From Flavobacteriales bacterium UBA852 (lineage in GTDB: Bacteria; Bacteroidota; Bacteroidia; Flavobacteriales_E; Vicingaceae): a stretch of 64,000 nt of DNA. A model generated the notes under the pieces. The model was given only the letters and a program-made list of their open reading frames with translations. It was not told where the DNA came from and did no database searches. Numbering within the stretch: position 1 is the stretch's first letter; every line of letters begins with the position of its first letter. Location of the stretch: NCBI GenBank assembly GCA_002295925.1, contig DBGO01000001.1, positions 1-64,000 of the forward strand, given 5' to 3'. This document shows, in pieces, positions 18,263 through 26,007 of this stretch. Made by a program: the position numbers and the translations under genes.

Positions 18263-20062
18263 TTATTTCTCTACTTCTTTTACTTTTTTGCCTTTTTTGA
18301 AATAAATAATTTTCTTTATTTCTCCTTTTTTAGTGTAGAACGTCCATTTGCCGTGAGGTTCAAAATTTTTATAGCTGAATATTTTCTTAGGCATACCGGT
18401 TTCATAATATTCGGTTTGTTTGCCTTCGTATCGTCCGTTTTTAAAGTTATAATCGGCTAATTTCACTCCCGACTCATAGTAGAATGTCCATTTGCCCTCT
18501 TTTTCGCCCAGTTTATAATTGCCTGTTTTGTTGATGTTTCCGTTTTTGTAATATTGAATGTAATAACCGTCGAGAACTGAGATACGCTTACCTTTTTTGG
18601 TAAACTGAGCATATTTGTTTTCATTGTCTTTCAAATAGTAAGGTTTATCTTCTTCTGAAAAAACCAAGTAAGTTTCCATAGATTCTAATTGACCGTTGTC
18701 ATACCAATGTTGCCAAACACCTGATTTTAAACCCATGTCATATTCGCCTTCGTAGTCGGGGTTGCCGTTAGGAAACCATCCTTGCCATTTGCCGTGCATC
18801 AAACCGTATTTGAAATTACCGGTTTCTTTTTTTGTGCCGTCATCGTACCAACTTTTCCATTCGCCTTCTTCTTTGCCGTTTTCAAATTTTCCGCGCATTA
18901 CCAATTGACCATTATCTGCCCAGTATTTCCATTCGCCATTTTTTACGCCGTTTTTGTAATATCCTTCTTTAAGTTTTTTTCCGTTTTTATAATAAAAAGT
19001 CCATAAGCCGTTTTTCTTATCATTAACATAATCGCCTTCATATTGCAAAATATTTCCCGGAAAATAATATTTCCAATGGCCGTCTTTTAGCCCGTTTTTA
19101 AAAGAAGCTTCAATGTCCGGCGTGCCGTCTTTAAAGTAATACATCCATTGTCCTTCTTTTTTGCCGTTTTTGTATTGTCCTTTGGTGCTCAATATTCCGG
19201 AAGCAAAATATTCTTCATACGCTCCGTTTAAGGTATCATTTTGATAAGTTTCTTTTTTATAGAGGGAATCATTTTCAAAATAATAAACCCATTCGCCGCT
19301 TTTTAGTCCGTCTTTGAAATCTCCTTTCAGTTTTAAATGACCGTTGGGGTAATAATATTTCCATTCTTTTGATTGTTTACCGTGATTGTAAAATCCTTCC
19401 GAGGCAATTTTTCCGTCCTTAAAAAATGTTTTCCAGTGCCCGTTGCGTAAACCATCTTTTATATCGCCTTCGGCTAAAATGTTGCCGTCCTCATCACGCT
19501 CAATAAGATGTCCAAAACCGTTTTCTACCATTCGGTTGCCTTTCTCATCATAATACTCTTTAATGTATTCGGTGCCTTTGTCGTCGTAAGTGAATATAGC
19601 TCTTAAATTACCATTTGGGTAAAACCATTTCCAAGTCCCTGTCTTTTTGTCGCGTTTGTAATTGCCTTTAAATTCTATTTTCCCGGTTTCAAAATACATA
19701 ACCCAAGTTGAGTCTTTATAACCGTATTTAAAAAAACCTTCCGATTCTATCTTTCCTGATTCGTAATAGGTTTTAAATGGTCCGTGTTGCATAGAGTAGT
19801 AAAAGTTACCCTCTTCGGCAATTTTACCGTCGGGGTAATAATTTTTGTACGGTCCGTGGTATTCGCCGTCTTTGTATGTAACTACTTGTTCTAATTTTCC
19901 TTCTTTTGAGTAAAATTTCCATTCCCCTTGTTCAAGTCCTTCCTTTACCACGCCTTCGGCTTTTTTGTTGCCGTTGGTCCATTTATATTCGTGGTATTGT
20001 GCTTGCGCAAAAAAACTTATGGTTATTAATAATGCGGTAAAAAACAGGTTGTGTTTATTCAT
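18263..20062 (-). CDS. Secreted MORN-variant repeat protein
   Basis: After a signal peptide (about 1-21) the protein consists almost wholly of roughly 20 repeats of about 23 residues of the type G-x-W-x-x-Y-x-x-x-G-x-x-x-x-x-x-x-x-x-x-G. This is the MORN_2/YwqK pattern, which forms elongated beta-hairpin stacks. There is no catalytic domain and no T9SS tail, so the protein is likely periplasmic or surface-linked and acts as a binding scaffold. An upstream TTG at 20068 lies inside a CAAAGATT (minus AATCTTTG) promoter-like element; ATG at 20062 gives a proper signal peptide and is preferred. It is divergent from the OmpA-family gene and convergent with the yhhQ-type gene. Confidence 0.88.
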   Translation of the reverse strand: MNKHNLFFTALLITISFFAQAQYHEYKWTNGNKKAEGVVKEGLEQGEWKFYSKEGKLEQVVTYKDGEYHGPYKNYYPDGKIAEEGNFYYSMQHGPFKTYYESGKIESEGFFKYGYKDSTWVMYFETGKIEFKGNYKRDKKTGTWKWFYPNGNLRAIFTYDDKGTEYIKEYYDEKGNRMVENGFGHLIERDEDGNILAEGDIKDGLRNGHWKTFFKDGKIASEGFYNHGKQSKEWKYYYPNGHLKLKGDFKDGLKSGEWVYYFENDSLYKKETYQNDTLNGAYEEYFASGILSTKGQYKNGKKEGQWMYYFKDGTPDIEASFKNGLKDGHWKYYFPGNILQYEGDYVNDKKNGLWTFYYKNGKKLKEGYYKNGVKNGEWKYWADNGQLVMRGKFENGKEEGEWKSWYDDGTKKETGNFKYGLMHGKWQGWFPNGNPDYEGEYDMGLKSGVWQHWYDNGQLESMETYLVFSEEDKPYYLKDNENKYAQFTKKGKRISVLDGYYIQYYKNGNINKTGNYKLGEKEGKWTFYYESGVKLADYNFKNGRYEGKQTEYYETGMPKKIFSYKNFEPHGKWTFYTKKGEIKKIIYFKKGKKVKEVEK

Positions 20063-20065
20063 AGT

Positions 20066-20073
20066 CAAAGATT
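20066..20073 (-). promoter_or_regulatory. Promoter-like element 3 bases before the MORN gene ATG
   Basis: Minus-strand AATCTTTG differs from TAnnTTTG only at the first base and ends 3 bases before ATG. If used, the mRNA would be leaderless or nearly so. Confidence 0.4.
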
Positions 20074-20222
20074 CTTGTAATGAAAACTAATTGAGCACTA
20101 ATTTATTATTTATTAAGAACGGATATTTTTTGGTTTTGTAAATTTATCAACAAAGTGGTTTTATTAAAATCAACTTGTTTATTAAAAAAGTTCGGGTTTT
20201 CAATTTTCGATAAAGAATATGC

Positions 20223-20230
20223 TATTTTTG
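20223..20230 (+). promoter_or_regulatory. Predicted -7 element of the OmpA-family gene
   Basis: TATTTTTG matches TAnnTTTG and ends 22 bases before ATG. A GAAGA stretch follows as a weak ribosome site. Confidence 0.6.
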
Positions 20231-20252
20231 TATAAATTAAAATAAAAGAAGA

Positions 20253-21248
20253 ATGAAAAAAGCGATAATATATAGTTTGTTTCTCGGCTTGATAGCTTGT
20301 GTTCCGGCTCGTAAATATGAAGAACTGAAATCGAAACAAGATAAATGTGTAGAAGAAAATGCCTCATTGAAAAGCAGTGTGCAAACATTAGAAGATAAAA
20401 ATAATGAGTTGCAAGCCCAAATAGAAAAATTGGAAAAACAACTGCGCAACCTGCGTCAAGATACATTGGTGCAAGGAAAATCATTGCGATTAATGACAAC
20501 CAATTACGACCAGTTAAATAAAACTTATCAGTTATTATTGGAGAAAAACCGTGAATTGTTGGCAGAAAACCAAAAAGCAACCGGAAAACTTTCGGCCGAT
20601 TTGTTGAAAACCCAACAAGAGTTGCAAGCCAAAGAAGATGCGTTGCGCGCGCTTGAAGCTTCTTTGAAAGAAAAAGAACAAAATTTAAATAAACTACAAA
20701 GCGAATTGAAACTACGTGAAAAAAGAATTGTTGAACTTGAAGCAGTCTTAGCGCGTAAAGATTCGGCAGTAAATGCCATTCGCTCAAAAGTAGAAGATGC
20801 TTTATTGGGTTTCAAAAATGACGGTTTGTCCATTTCGAAACGAAACGGTAAAATTTATGTGTCGATGGAAGAAAAATTGCTCTTCCCATCGGGTAGTTAT
20901 ACTATTGATAAAAACGGGGTGAAAGCTTTGAATAAGTTAGCCAAAGTGTTGGAAGAAAATAAAGACATCAACATTATGGTAGAAGGACATACGGATAATG
21001 TGCCATACAAAGGTTCCGGTCCAATTTCAGACAACTGGGATTTAAGTGTGAAACGTGCCACTTCGGTTGTGAAAATATTAACCAAAAACAAAGGGATAGA
21101 CCCTAAAAGAATCACCGCTGCAGGTCGTGGCGAATATGACCCGATTGCGGATAATTCCACCAAAGAAGGACGTGCCAAAAACCGTCGTATAGAAATTATT
21201 TTAACCCCAAAAATGGATGAGTTATTCGAAATTTTAGAATCGAAATAA
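20253..21248 (+). CDS. OmpA-family lipoprotein with coiled-coil stalk
   Basis: The 331-residue protein begins with a lipoprotein signal (GLIAC, lipid-modified Cys at about 15). A long coiled coil (about 22-180) built of Glu/Lys/Gln/Leu heptads follows, then a C-terminal OmpA domain (about 205-325) with VEGHTDNVPYKG and the peptidoglycan-binding pattern GRGEYDPIADN...RAKNRRIEI. It would be anchored in a membrane by lipid and bind peptidoglycan diaminopimelate at the other end, acting as an envelope spacer. It stands alone, divergent from the MORN gene. Confidence 0.93.
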   Translation: MKKAIIYSLFLGLIACVPARKYEELKSKQDKCVEENASLKSSVQTLEDKNNELQAQIEKLEKQLRNLRQDTLVQGKSLRLMTTNYDQLNKTYQLLLEKNRELLAENQKATGKLSADLLKTQQELQAKEDALRALEASLKEKEQNLNKLQSELKLREKRIVELEAVLARKDSAVNAIRSKVEDALLGFKNDGLSISKRNGKIYVSMEEKLLFPSGSYTIDKNGVKALNKLAKVLEENKDINIMVEGHTDNVPYKGSGPISDNWDLSVKRATSVVKILTKNKGIDPKRITAAGRGEYDPIADNSTKEGRAKNRRIEIILTPKMDELFEILESK

Positions 21249-21406
21249 CTTGTTTTGAGGAATATTTACGTGTAACTACTTACGGATATAGCGGTAATTT
21301 GCACAAAAAATCAATATCATAGGATAATTTTCAATATTTTAGTGCTCTGAAATTTTTCTCATTTTAGAACTTTGTTTCAAATTGAGAAAATAAATACCGC
21401 ATTTTT

Positions 21407-22390
21407 ATGAAACAATACGTAGAAGATTTTACCAAACATTTATCACAAGCCCTTGAAATAGGAAATCAAGCAACTTTTTCCATTCCCGTAAAGCAATATG
21501 AAAACATTCTTATTTGTGGTTTGGGCGGCTCCGGAATAGGCGGAACGATTATCGCACAATTATTGGCTAATGAATTGCAAATTCCTGTTTTTGTCAATAA
21601 AGATTATCATATTCCGGCATTTGTAAATAAAAACACGTTGGTAATTGCATCTTCATACAGTGGAAATACTGAAGAAACGATTGAAATGTTGGCTCAGGCA
21701 GAGGTTAGAAATGCAGAAATTGTCGTGGTTTCATCCGGTGGAAAATTAATCGAAATAAGCAAAGAAAAAAACTATAACTATATTCAAATTCCGGCAGGAT
21801 TCCCTCCTCGGGCTGCATTTGGAATCAGCTTTCCGCAATTGTTTTATGTATTGCATAAATACGGACTTATTGACAATTCTTTTGAAAAAGAAATACAAAA
21901 AAGCATTGAACTGCTGGATGCTTCGGAAAATACAGTGCGTGAAGAATCTCTTTCATTGGCTCAAAATTTATTGAATAAAATACCGGTTATTTATTCCGCA
22001 GCACCTTACGAGGGTGTTTCGGTAAGGTTCCGTCAACAATTAAACGAAAACTCCAAGATGTTATGCTGGCATCACGCTTTGCCCGAAATGAATCACAATG
22101 AATTGGTCGGTTGGGCAGGAGGTAACGATAATTTGGCGGTTGTATTTTTTAGAAATGAAAATGACTATTACCGCACACAAAAACGAATGGAAATTAACAA
22201 GGAAATAATTGCCAAATATACGCCACATATCTTTGAAGTCTATTCAAAAGGGGCAAGCGATATACAACGCACGCTTTATTTGGTGCATTTTGGTGATTGG
22301 GTATCGGTGCATTTGGCTGAATTAAAGAATATCGACCCTGTTGAGGTAAACGTAATAACCTATTTAAAAGGCGAATTGGCAAAAATTTAA
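21407..22390 (+). CDS. Bifunctional phosphoglucose/phosphomannose isomerase-type SIS protein
   Basis: The 327-residue protein consists of two SIS sugar-phosphate isomerase domains. The first has CGLGGSGIGGTI at about 33-45 and ASSYSGNTEE at about 83-92; the second covers about 165-320 with MNHNELVGW at about 225-233, the catalytic Glu region of the family. Such proteins interconvert glucose-6-phosphate or mannose-6-phosphate with fructose-6-phosphate. It ends 9 bases before a convergent gene with no clear terminator between them. Confidence 0.93.
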   Translation: MKQYVEDFTKHLSQALEIGNQATFSIPVKQYENILICGLGGSGIGGTIIAQLLANELQIPVFVNKDYHIPAFVNKNTLVIASSYSGNTEETIEMLAQAEVRNAEIVVVSSGGKLIEISKEKNYNYIQIPAGFPPRAAFGISFPQLFYVLHKYGLIDNSFEKEIQKSIELLDASENTVREESLSLAQNLLNKIPVIYSAAPYEGVSVRFRQQLNENSKMLCWHHALPEMNHNELVGWAGGNDNLAVVFFRNENDYYRTQKRMEINKEIIAKYTPHIFEVYSKGASDIQRTLYLVHFGDWVSVHLAELKNIDPVEVNVITYLKGELAKI

Positions 22391-22399
22391 TGGTTTTGT

Positions 22400-22618
22400 T
22401 TACGGATTGATTTTCCGAATAATGTCATCGCCGTAAGCAATAATTTTATTACCCAACAACAAAGCCGGAAATATCATCAGATTGATTGGCAGTGAGAAGT
22501 TATCTTCCAAATCAATATTAATAAGTTTAATACGAATATTGTTTTGTGCAATGTATTGAGCAACTCGTTGACAACTTATGCAATTGTTCCTAATGTAAAT
22601 GCAATATTCGTTTTTCAT
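22400..22618 (-). CDS. Small glutaredoxin-like thiol protein
   Basis: The 72-residue product has a CxxC redox motif (CISC) near the N-terminus after a beta strand (EYCIYIRNN), a following helix (QRVAQYIAQNN), and a later LMIFPALL segment with the cis-Pro typical of the thioredoxin fold. This fits a glutaredoxin-like protein. A TTG at 22630 would add four residues and overlap the upstream gene; the ATG at 22618 sits 4 bases after the Crp/Fnr gene stop and is preferred. Cotranscription with a Crp/Fnr regulator suggests a redox-linked role. Confidence 0.75.
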   Translation of the reverse strand: MKNEYCIYIRNNCISCQRVAQYIAQNNIRIKLINIDLEDNFSLPINLMIFPALLLGNKIIAYGDDIIRKINP

Positions 22619-22622
22619 ATAA

Positions 22623-23303
22623 TTATTCAAGTTTGTTTATGTCGCGAATCAAAAATTTGTTTCGCTCCATATAAATCAGGTCATTATCTTTCAGGTCGTT
22701 CAAAACAGTTGTAACCGTTTGCCTCGACGTAGCCGTAAGGTTGGCAATATCTTGATGCGTTAAAAAATGTTTGACCAAAATCTCATCGCCAATCTTTTTG
22801 CCTTGCTCTTTTGCCATATCTTTTATAAAATCGATAATGCGTGTACGGGCATCTTTAAAAATTAAGGATTCGAGTCGTCTTTCAACTTTGCGCAATCGAA
22901 AACCAATTAGCTTGGTTACTTTAAAGTTTAGTGATGCATTTTGTTGCATCATCATTTCCATATCTTGCATTTGCATACTGCAGATAATCACATTATTATC
23001 CATAGCTTGAGCAAAATCGCTTCTTTTTTCTTCGCCAACCAAACTCAACTCGCCAAAAATCTCGCCGGGTTGTAATATCGCTTTTATAATTTCTTTTCCG
23101 TCGTCGGAATAACTGCCAATTTTAACTCTTCCTTCTTTTAAGAAATAAATATTTTTAGAGCTTTCCTCAGGAAAATAAATGTATTCGCCTTTTTTTATCG
23201 ATTGGTCTCTAATCATTTCAGCCATTTTCATTTTTTCTTCCTGCGATAAACTTTCCAATAAATTAAAGTTCTTGAGGTGCCATAACCGGGTTTCTGCTGA
23301 CAT
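22623..23303 (-). CDS. Crp/Fnr-family transcription regulator
   Basis: The 226-residue protein has a cyclic-nucleotide-binding-like beta-barrel (about 15-125, with FLKEGRVKIGSYSDDGKEII and the LQPGEIFGELSL turn), a dimerization helix (about 125-160) and a C-terminal winged helix with the recognition helix in THQDIANLTATSRQTVTTVL. The phosphate-binding-cassette arginine of CRP is not obvious (GEIFGELSLVGEEKRSDFA), so the ligand is uncertain. There is no N-terminal cysteine cluster of the Fnr type. It is cotranscribed with a glutaredoxin-like gene. Confidence 0.94.
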   Translation of the reverse strand: MSAETRLWHLKNFNLLESLSQEEKMKMAEMIRDQSIKKGEYIYFPEESSKNIYFLKEGRVKIGSYSDDGKEIIKAILQPGEIFGELSLVGEEKRSDFAQAMDNNVIICSMQMQDMEMMMQQNASLNFKVTKLIGFRLRKVERRLESLIFKDARTRIIDFIKDMAKEQGKKIGDEILVKHFLTHQDIANLTATSRQTVTTVLNDLKDNDLIYMERNKFLIRDINKLE

Positions 23304-23307
23304 AGTA

Positions 23308-23315
23308 CAAAGATT
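23308..23315 (-). promoter_or_regulatory. Promoter-like element 4 bases before the Crp/Fnr gene ATG
   Basis: Minus-strand AATCTTTG, close to TAnnTTTG, ends 4 bases before ATG at 23303. The same element at the same distance precedes the MORN gene. Confidence 0.4.
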
Positions 23316-23336
23316 TGAAGATTAAAGTTGATTTTT

Positions 23337-23347
23337 TGTCACTGACA
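23337..23347. promoter_or_regulatory. Palindrome TGTCACTGACA upstream of the Crp/Fnr gene
   Basis: A perfect 11-bp palindrome (odd centre) lies about 40 bases upstream of the predicted start of the Crp/Fnr gene. The GTCAC core is shared with the CRP-like site at 25174. It could be an autoregulatory operator. Confidence 0.35.
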
Positions 23348-23443
23348 CGACGAATGTAGTGAATTATTCGCGCAAAACGAAATTTAAAAACGCTTAGGCG
23401 TTTGACTTTTTTTAATTCATTAATTTTATGAAAATTTAAACGC

Positions 23444-24343
23444 ATGAAAATAGTAATTCACGGTGGAGCAGGAGTTATAAATAAAGATAACTTATCCGAA
23501 ACACAAATAGCCGAATATCATCAAGTGTTAAAACAAGCTTTGGAAACAGGATATGGCTTGCTAAAACAAGGGAAACCGGCAATTGATGCAGTTGAGTCTG
23601 CTGTAAAAGTGATGGAAGATTCTCCTTTGTTTAATGCCGGAAGAGGCTCGGTTTTTACCGCTGAAAATACCATAGAAACGGATGCCGCCATTATGGACGG
23701 CTCAACATTGGAATGTGGAGCTGTAGCGGCTGTTCAAGGAGTAAAGAATCCGGTATCATTGGCAAGAAAAGTCATGGAGCAATCGCCGCATGTTTTACTC
23801 GGTGGCAAGGGTGCAGAAGCATTTGCCCGTAAGCACAATATCGCCTTTGAGCCGCAAGAATATTTTTATACCGACAAAAGAAAAGAACAACTCGAAAAAG
23901 CCAAGCAAAAAAATCAATTGAATTTAGACCACTCTGATGATAAATACGGGACGGTTGGAGCTGTAGCTATAGACCAAAATGGCAATTTGGCTGCAGCAAC
24001 CTCTACCGGTGGTATGACCAACAAACAATTCGGGCGTATTGGTGATTCGCCGCTAATTGGTGCCGGAACTTATGCCAATGATTTGGTTGCCGTTTCTTGT
24101 ACCGGAATTGGTGAGTTATTTATTAAAAATGTAGTAGCTTACGATGTAGCCGCCCAAATGAAATATTTAGGAGTAACAGCAAAAGAAGCTGCTGAAAAAA
24201 TAATTTTCGAAACAATGCCTCAAGGTTCCGGAGGATTGATAGCAATAGACAAAAACGGAAATATTGCCATGCCTTTTAATACAAAAGGAATGTTTAGAGG
24301 TTACGCCGATAATGAAGAAACAAAAACTTTTATTTGGGAATAA
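23444..24343 (+). CDS. Isoaspartyl peptidase/L-asparaginase (Ntn hydrolase)
   Basis: The 299-residue protein belongs to the plant-type asparaginase family, which cleaves itself to expose a threonine nucleophile and hydrolyses isoaspartyl dipeptides and asparagine. The start IVIHGGAG, the GRGSVFTAENTIETDAAIMDG block at about 66-85 and the cleavage site in KYGTVGAVA (Thr after Gly, about residue 168) are all conserved, as is GDSPLIGAGTYA near 200. No signal peptide is present, so it is cytoplasmic. The end of the gene carries one copy of a 21-bp direct repeat. Confidence 0.95.
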   Translation: MKIVIHGGAGVINKDNLSETQIAEYHQVLKQALETGYGLLKQGKPAIDAVESAVKVMEDSPLFNAGRGSVFTAENTIETDAAIMDGSTLECGAVAAVQGVKNPVSLARKVMEQSPHVLLGGKGAEAFARKHNIAFEPQEYFYTDKRKEQLEKAKQKNQLNLDHSDDKYGTVGAVAIDQNGNLAAATSTGGMTNKQFGRIGDSPLIGAGTYANDLVAVSCTGIGELFIKNVVAYDVAAQMKYLGVTAKEAAEKIIFETMPQGSGGLIAIDKNGNIAMPFNTKGMFRGYADNEETKTFIWE

Positions 24344-24349
24344 CCCGCC
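24329..24349 (+). repeat. 21-bp direct repeat, left copy, at the 3' end of the isoaspartyl peptidase gene
   Basis: This copy covers the last four codons plus stop of the peptidase gene and six following bases. It matches 24867-24887 in 20 of 21 positions. The following bases CTGCTTTAG also match the intact hairpin downstream in inverted orientation. Confidence 0.8.
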
Positions 24350-24462
24350 CTGCTTTAGATTGTATAAGTTTCAATTTCTTTAAACGGAAATGAAGTTGTA
24401 AATATGCTAAGCATCGGTCTTTCAGGAGCTATAAATAACAAGGTTGAAAAATAAAAAGTATA

Positions 24463-24945
24463 ATGTATAAAAAAGCGATAAAATTTCATAAAGCAGGAAA
24501 ATATCTTGCCATAATTTTTCTAATTACAGTAATAATTTTAAGTATAATTGATTATATTAAAGAACAACAGGAAAAAGAAGAAATTCTAAAAAATCAAGCT
24601 TTTACTGTTGGAGAAATTATAGAAGTAGGTCATATGAGCATTGCGAGTCATTATCTTGTTTATACATATAAGGTAAATAATAAAATATTTGAAAAACATC
24701 AACCTGCAGATGATTTGCCATGCTTATCATTTAATAATGATAAAAATTGTATAGGTTTAAAGTATTGGGTAATGTATTCTAAGATCAACCCTGAAAAAAG
24801 TGTATTATTATATGCTCGTTTTCTTTATGATAACTATCATTTAAAAGCGCTAAAAGAAATAAAACCTTTATTTGTGAATAACCCGCCTAAAACAGGGCGG
24901 GTTATAGAGTTGTTATTTTTTGGGGCAAGTGTTAATGCCAAATAA
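24463..24945 (+). CDS. Small membrane protein of unknown function
   Basis: The 160-residue protein has a short basic N-terminus, one membrane segment (about 15-33) and a polar domain (about 50-145) of alternating strands (GEIIEVGHMS, HYLVYTYKVNNKIFEKH, LKYWVMYSKINPEKS), which resembles small DUF3592-like beta proteins. I do not recognise a firm family. Its last 20-odd codons read through a terminator-type hairpin and the right copy of the 21-bp repeat, and the end overlaps the convergent DUF2892 gene by 33 bases, so the natural C-terminus may have been altered. Base composition is visibly more AT-rich than its neighbours. Confidence 0.6.
   Translation: MYKKAIKFHKAGKYLAIIFLITVIILSIIDYIKEQQEKEEILKNQAFTVGEIIEVGHMSIASHYLVYTYKVNNKIFEKHQPADDLPCLSFNNDKNCIGLKYWVMYSKINPEKSVLLYARFLYDNYHLKALKEIKPLFVNNPPKTGRVIELLFFGASVNAK
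24867..24887 (+). repeat. 21-bp direct repeat, right copy
   Basis: It matches 24329-24349 in 20 of 21 positions. It lies inside the reading frame of the small membrane protein and forms the 5' arm of the hairpin at 24879-24904. Confidence 0.8.
24879..24904 (+). terminator. Terminator-type hairpin (TAACCCGCC / GGCGGGTTA)
   Basis: Nine-bp stem with an eight-base loop, followed by a T-rich stretch. It is placed inside the end of one gene and just after the stop of the convergent DUF2892 gene, so it probably ends transcripts from both sides. Confidence 0.65.
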
Positions 24946-25116
24946 TGTATATAACGGGCAAAAACCAACTATTGCAGTCAGTAAAAATACAATGCCCAGC
25001 ACCAGTAATACAATACCAAATGTTCCGGTTACTACATTTCCGAAATATAATCCGGCAAATACAATGGCTAAAATAATTCTGACAATTTTGTCTGCTGTTC
25101 CTACATTATGTTTCAT
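24913..25116 (-). CDS. DUF2892 (YgaP-like) inner-membrane protein
   Basis: The 67-residue protein starts MKHNVGTADKIVRIILA, the family signature, followed by two membrane segments (about 14-29 and 32-52) and the C-terminal GFCPLYTLFGINTC block with two cysteines. DUF2892 proteins are small membrane proteins, in other bacteria fused to rhodanese domains. It lies downstream of a Crp/Fnr gene on the same strand with its own promoter and a CRP-like palindrome, which suggests control by that regulator. Confidence 0.93.
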   Translation of the reverse strand: MKHNVGTADKIVRIILAIVFAGLYFGNVVTGTFGIVLLVLGIVFLLTAIVGFCPLYTLFGINTCPKK

Positions 25117-25143
25117 AGCTTTAAAGTTTTAAGATTTACAATT

Positions 25144-25151
25144 CAAAGATA
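25144..25151 (-). promoter_or_regulatory. Predicted -7 element of the DUF2892 gene
   Basis: Minus-strand TATCTTTG matches TAnnTTTG; the predicted start is near 25139. There is no -33 element; a CRP-like palindrome lies at that position instead. Confidence 0.6.
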
Positions 25152-25173
25152 GGGTGCAGCAATCGGAAAAGTA

Positions 25174-25189
25174 TGTGACTTTTGTCACT
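25174..25189. promoter_or_regulatory. CRP-like palindrome (TGTGA-N6-TCACT)
   Basis: The 16-bp site differs from the classical E. coli CRP consensus TGTGA-N6-TCACA only in the last base. Its centre is about 42 bases upstream of the predicted DUF2892 start, the place where class II Crp/Fnr activators bind. It overlaps the last codon of the adjacent Crp/Fnr gene. Confidence 0.6.
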
Positions 25190-25817
25190 ACCGGTGTAAA
25201 ATGATGATGCCATTTTTAGTAAGCTTAATTTCTCCTTGATTTTCAAGCTTTTTCAAAACGCGAGATATTACTTCACGAACCGTACCTAATTCTTGGGCAA
25301 TTTGCTGATGAGTAATTTTCAACACTTCTTGTTGTAAGACTTTTTGTTTGGTCTTTAAATGCTCCAAAACACGAATATCGAGCTTGTCAAAAATTAAATG
25401 TTGAATGGTATGCAATAATTCCAAATACCGTGAATTATACCAAGATAAAATCAACGAATGAAAATCGGGGTAGTTGCTGTAAAGTTGTTTTAATGATTTT
25501 GCCGGCAACAATAATGCAGTAACATCGGTTTCGCATACCGCATTTACTTTGCTGTTTTCGTTGTTTAATATTGCATTGACAGACATAATACAACTTTGAC
25601 CTTTTTCAATATAGTAAAGCAATAAATCGCGGTCTTCGTAAGTGGTATAAACCTTTATAACACCCGAAACAACAAGAGGAATTTGCCTTACATTTTCTCC
25701 CTCCGACAACACAAGCGTGCTTTTATCAATAGTAAGTTTATTGCTCGATAATAATATATCTTCGGCTATTTTGGTGTCCGAAATATTCAATAATGCTTTT
25801 AATTCAGGAATATTCAA
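25188..25817 (-). CDS. Crp/Fnr-family transcription regulator
   Basis: The frame is open from an ATG at 25961, but a TATTTTTG promoter element lies at 25835-25842, so translation probably starts at the TTG at 25817 (209 residues, starting with NIPELKALL). The protein has the cyclic-nucleotide-binding fold (about 20-120, LVVSGVIKVYTTYEDRDLLLYYIEKGQSCIMSV) and a winged helix with ITHQQIAQELGTVREVISRVLKKLE as recognition region. The sensory pocket lacks the CRP arginine. The upstream part of the longer frame overlaps the gcvP promoter. The CRP-like site and the DUF2892 gene immediately downstream suggest its target. Confidence 0.88.
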   Translation of the reverse strand: MNIPELKALLNISDTKIAEDILLSSNKLTIDKSTLVLSEGENVRQIPLVVSGVIKVYTTYEDRDLLLYYIEKGQSCIMSVNAILNNENSKVNAVCETDVTALLLPAKSLKQLYSNYPDFHSLILSWYNSRYLELLHTIQHLIFDKLDIRVLEHLKTKQKVLQQEVLKITHQQIAQELGTVREVISRVLKKLENQGEIKLTKNGIIILHR

Positions 25818-25834
25818 AATGATTGTGTTTGGTT

Positions 25835-25842
25835 CAAAAATA
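25835..25842 (-). promoter_or_regulatory. Predicted -7 element of the second Crp/Fnr gene
   Basis: Minus-strand TATTTTTG matches TAnnTTTG, 17 bases before the preferred TTG start at 25817. Confidence 0.55.
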
Positions 25843-25950
25843 CAATATAAAATTGACTTCTTAACAAGGATATGGAAGTTTGAGATTTTTATGGATTGTT
25901 GAAATCCTAACAGACGGAAAATGGTTGAAATAATATGCGTAAAAAACCAC

Positions 25951-25980
25951 TTGTTATTCAATATAAAGAAACTAAATTTG
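25951..25980 (+). promoter_or_regulatory. Predicted promoter of gcvP
   Basis: TTG (25951-25953) and TAAATTTG (25973-25980) are separated by 19 bases and match both Bacteroidota promoter elements. The predicted start is near 25986, so translation begins at 26008 and not at 25921. Confidence 0.7.
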
Positions 25981-26007
25981 CTCTCTCAATATTTTAATTT
26001 TATTGTT

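Noticed and set aside
20200..20787. Minus-strand frame of 195 residues opposite the OmpA-family gene
   Set aside because: It runs against a clear OmpA/coiled-coil gene and is caused by the absence of stops opposite Lys/Glu/Gln-rich codons.
25818..25961. 48-residue N-terminal extension of the second Crp/Fnr protein
   Set aside because: A promoter element lies inside it and it has no family similarity; TTG at 25817 is preferred.
25921..26007. 29-residue N-terminal extension of GcvP
   Set aside because: It lies over the promoter elements at 25951-25980, and the family start is at 26008.
25981..26007. Glycine riboswitch before gcvP
   Set aside because: The leader after the predicted start is only about 20 bases, too short for an aptamer.
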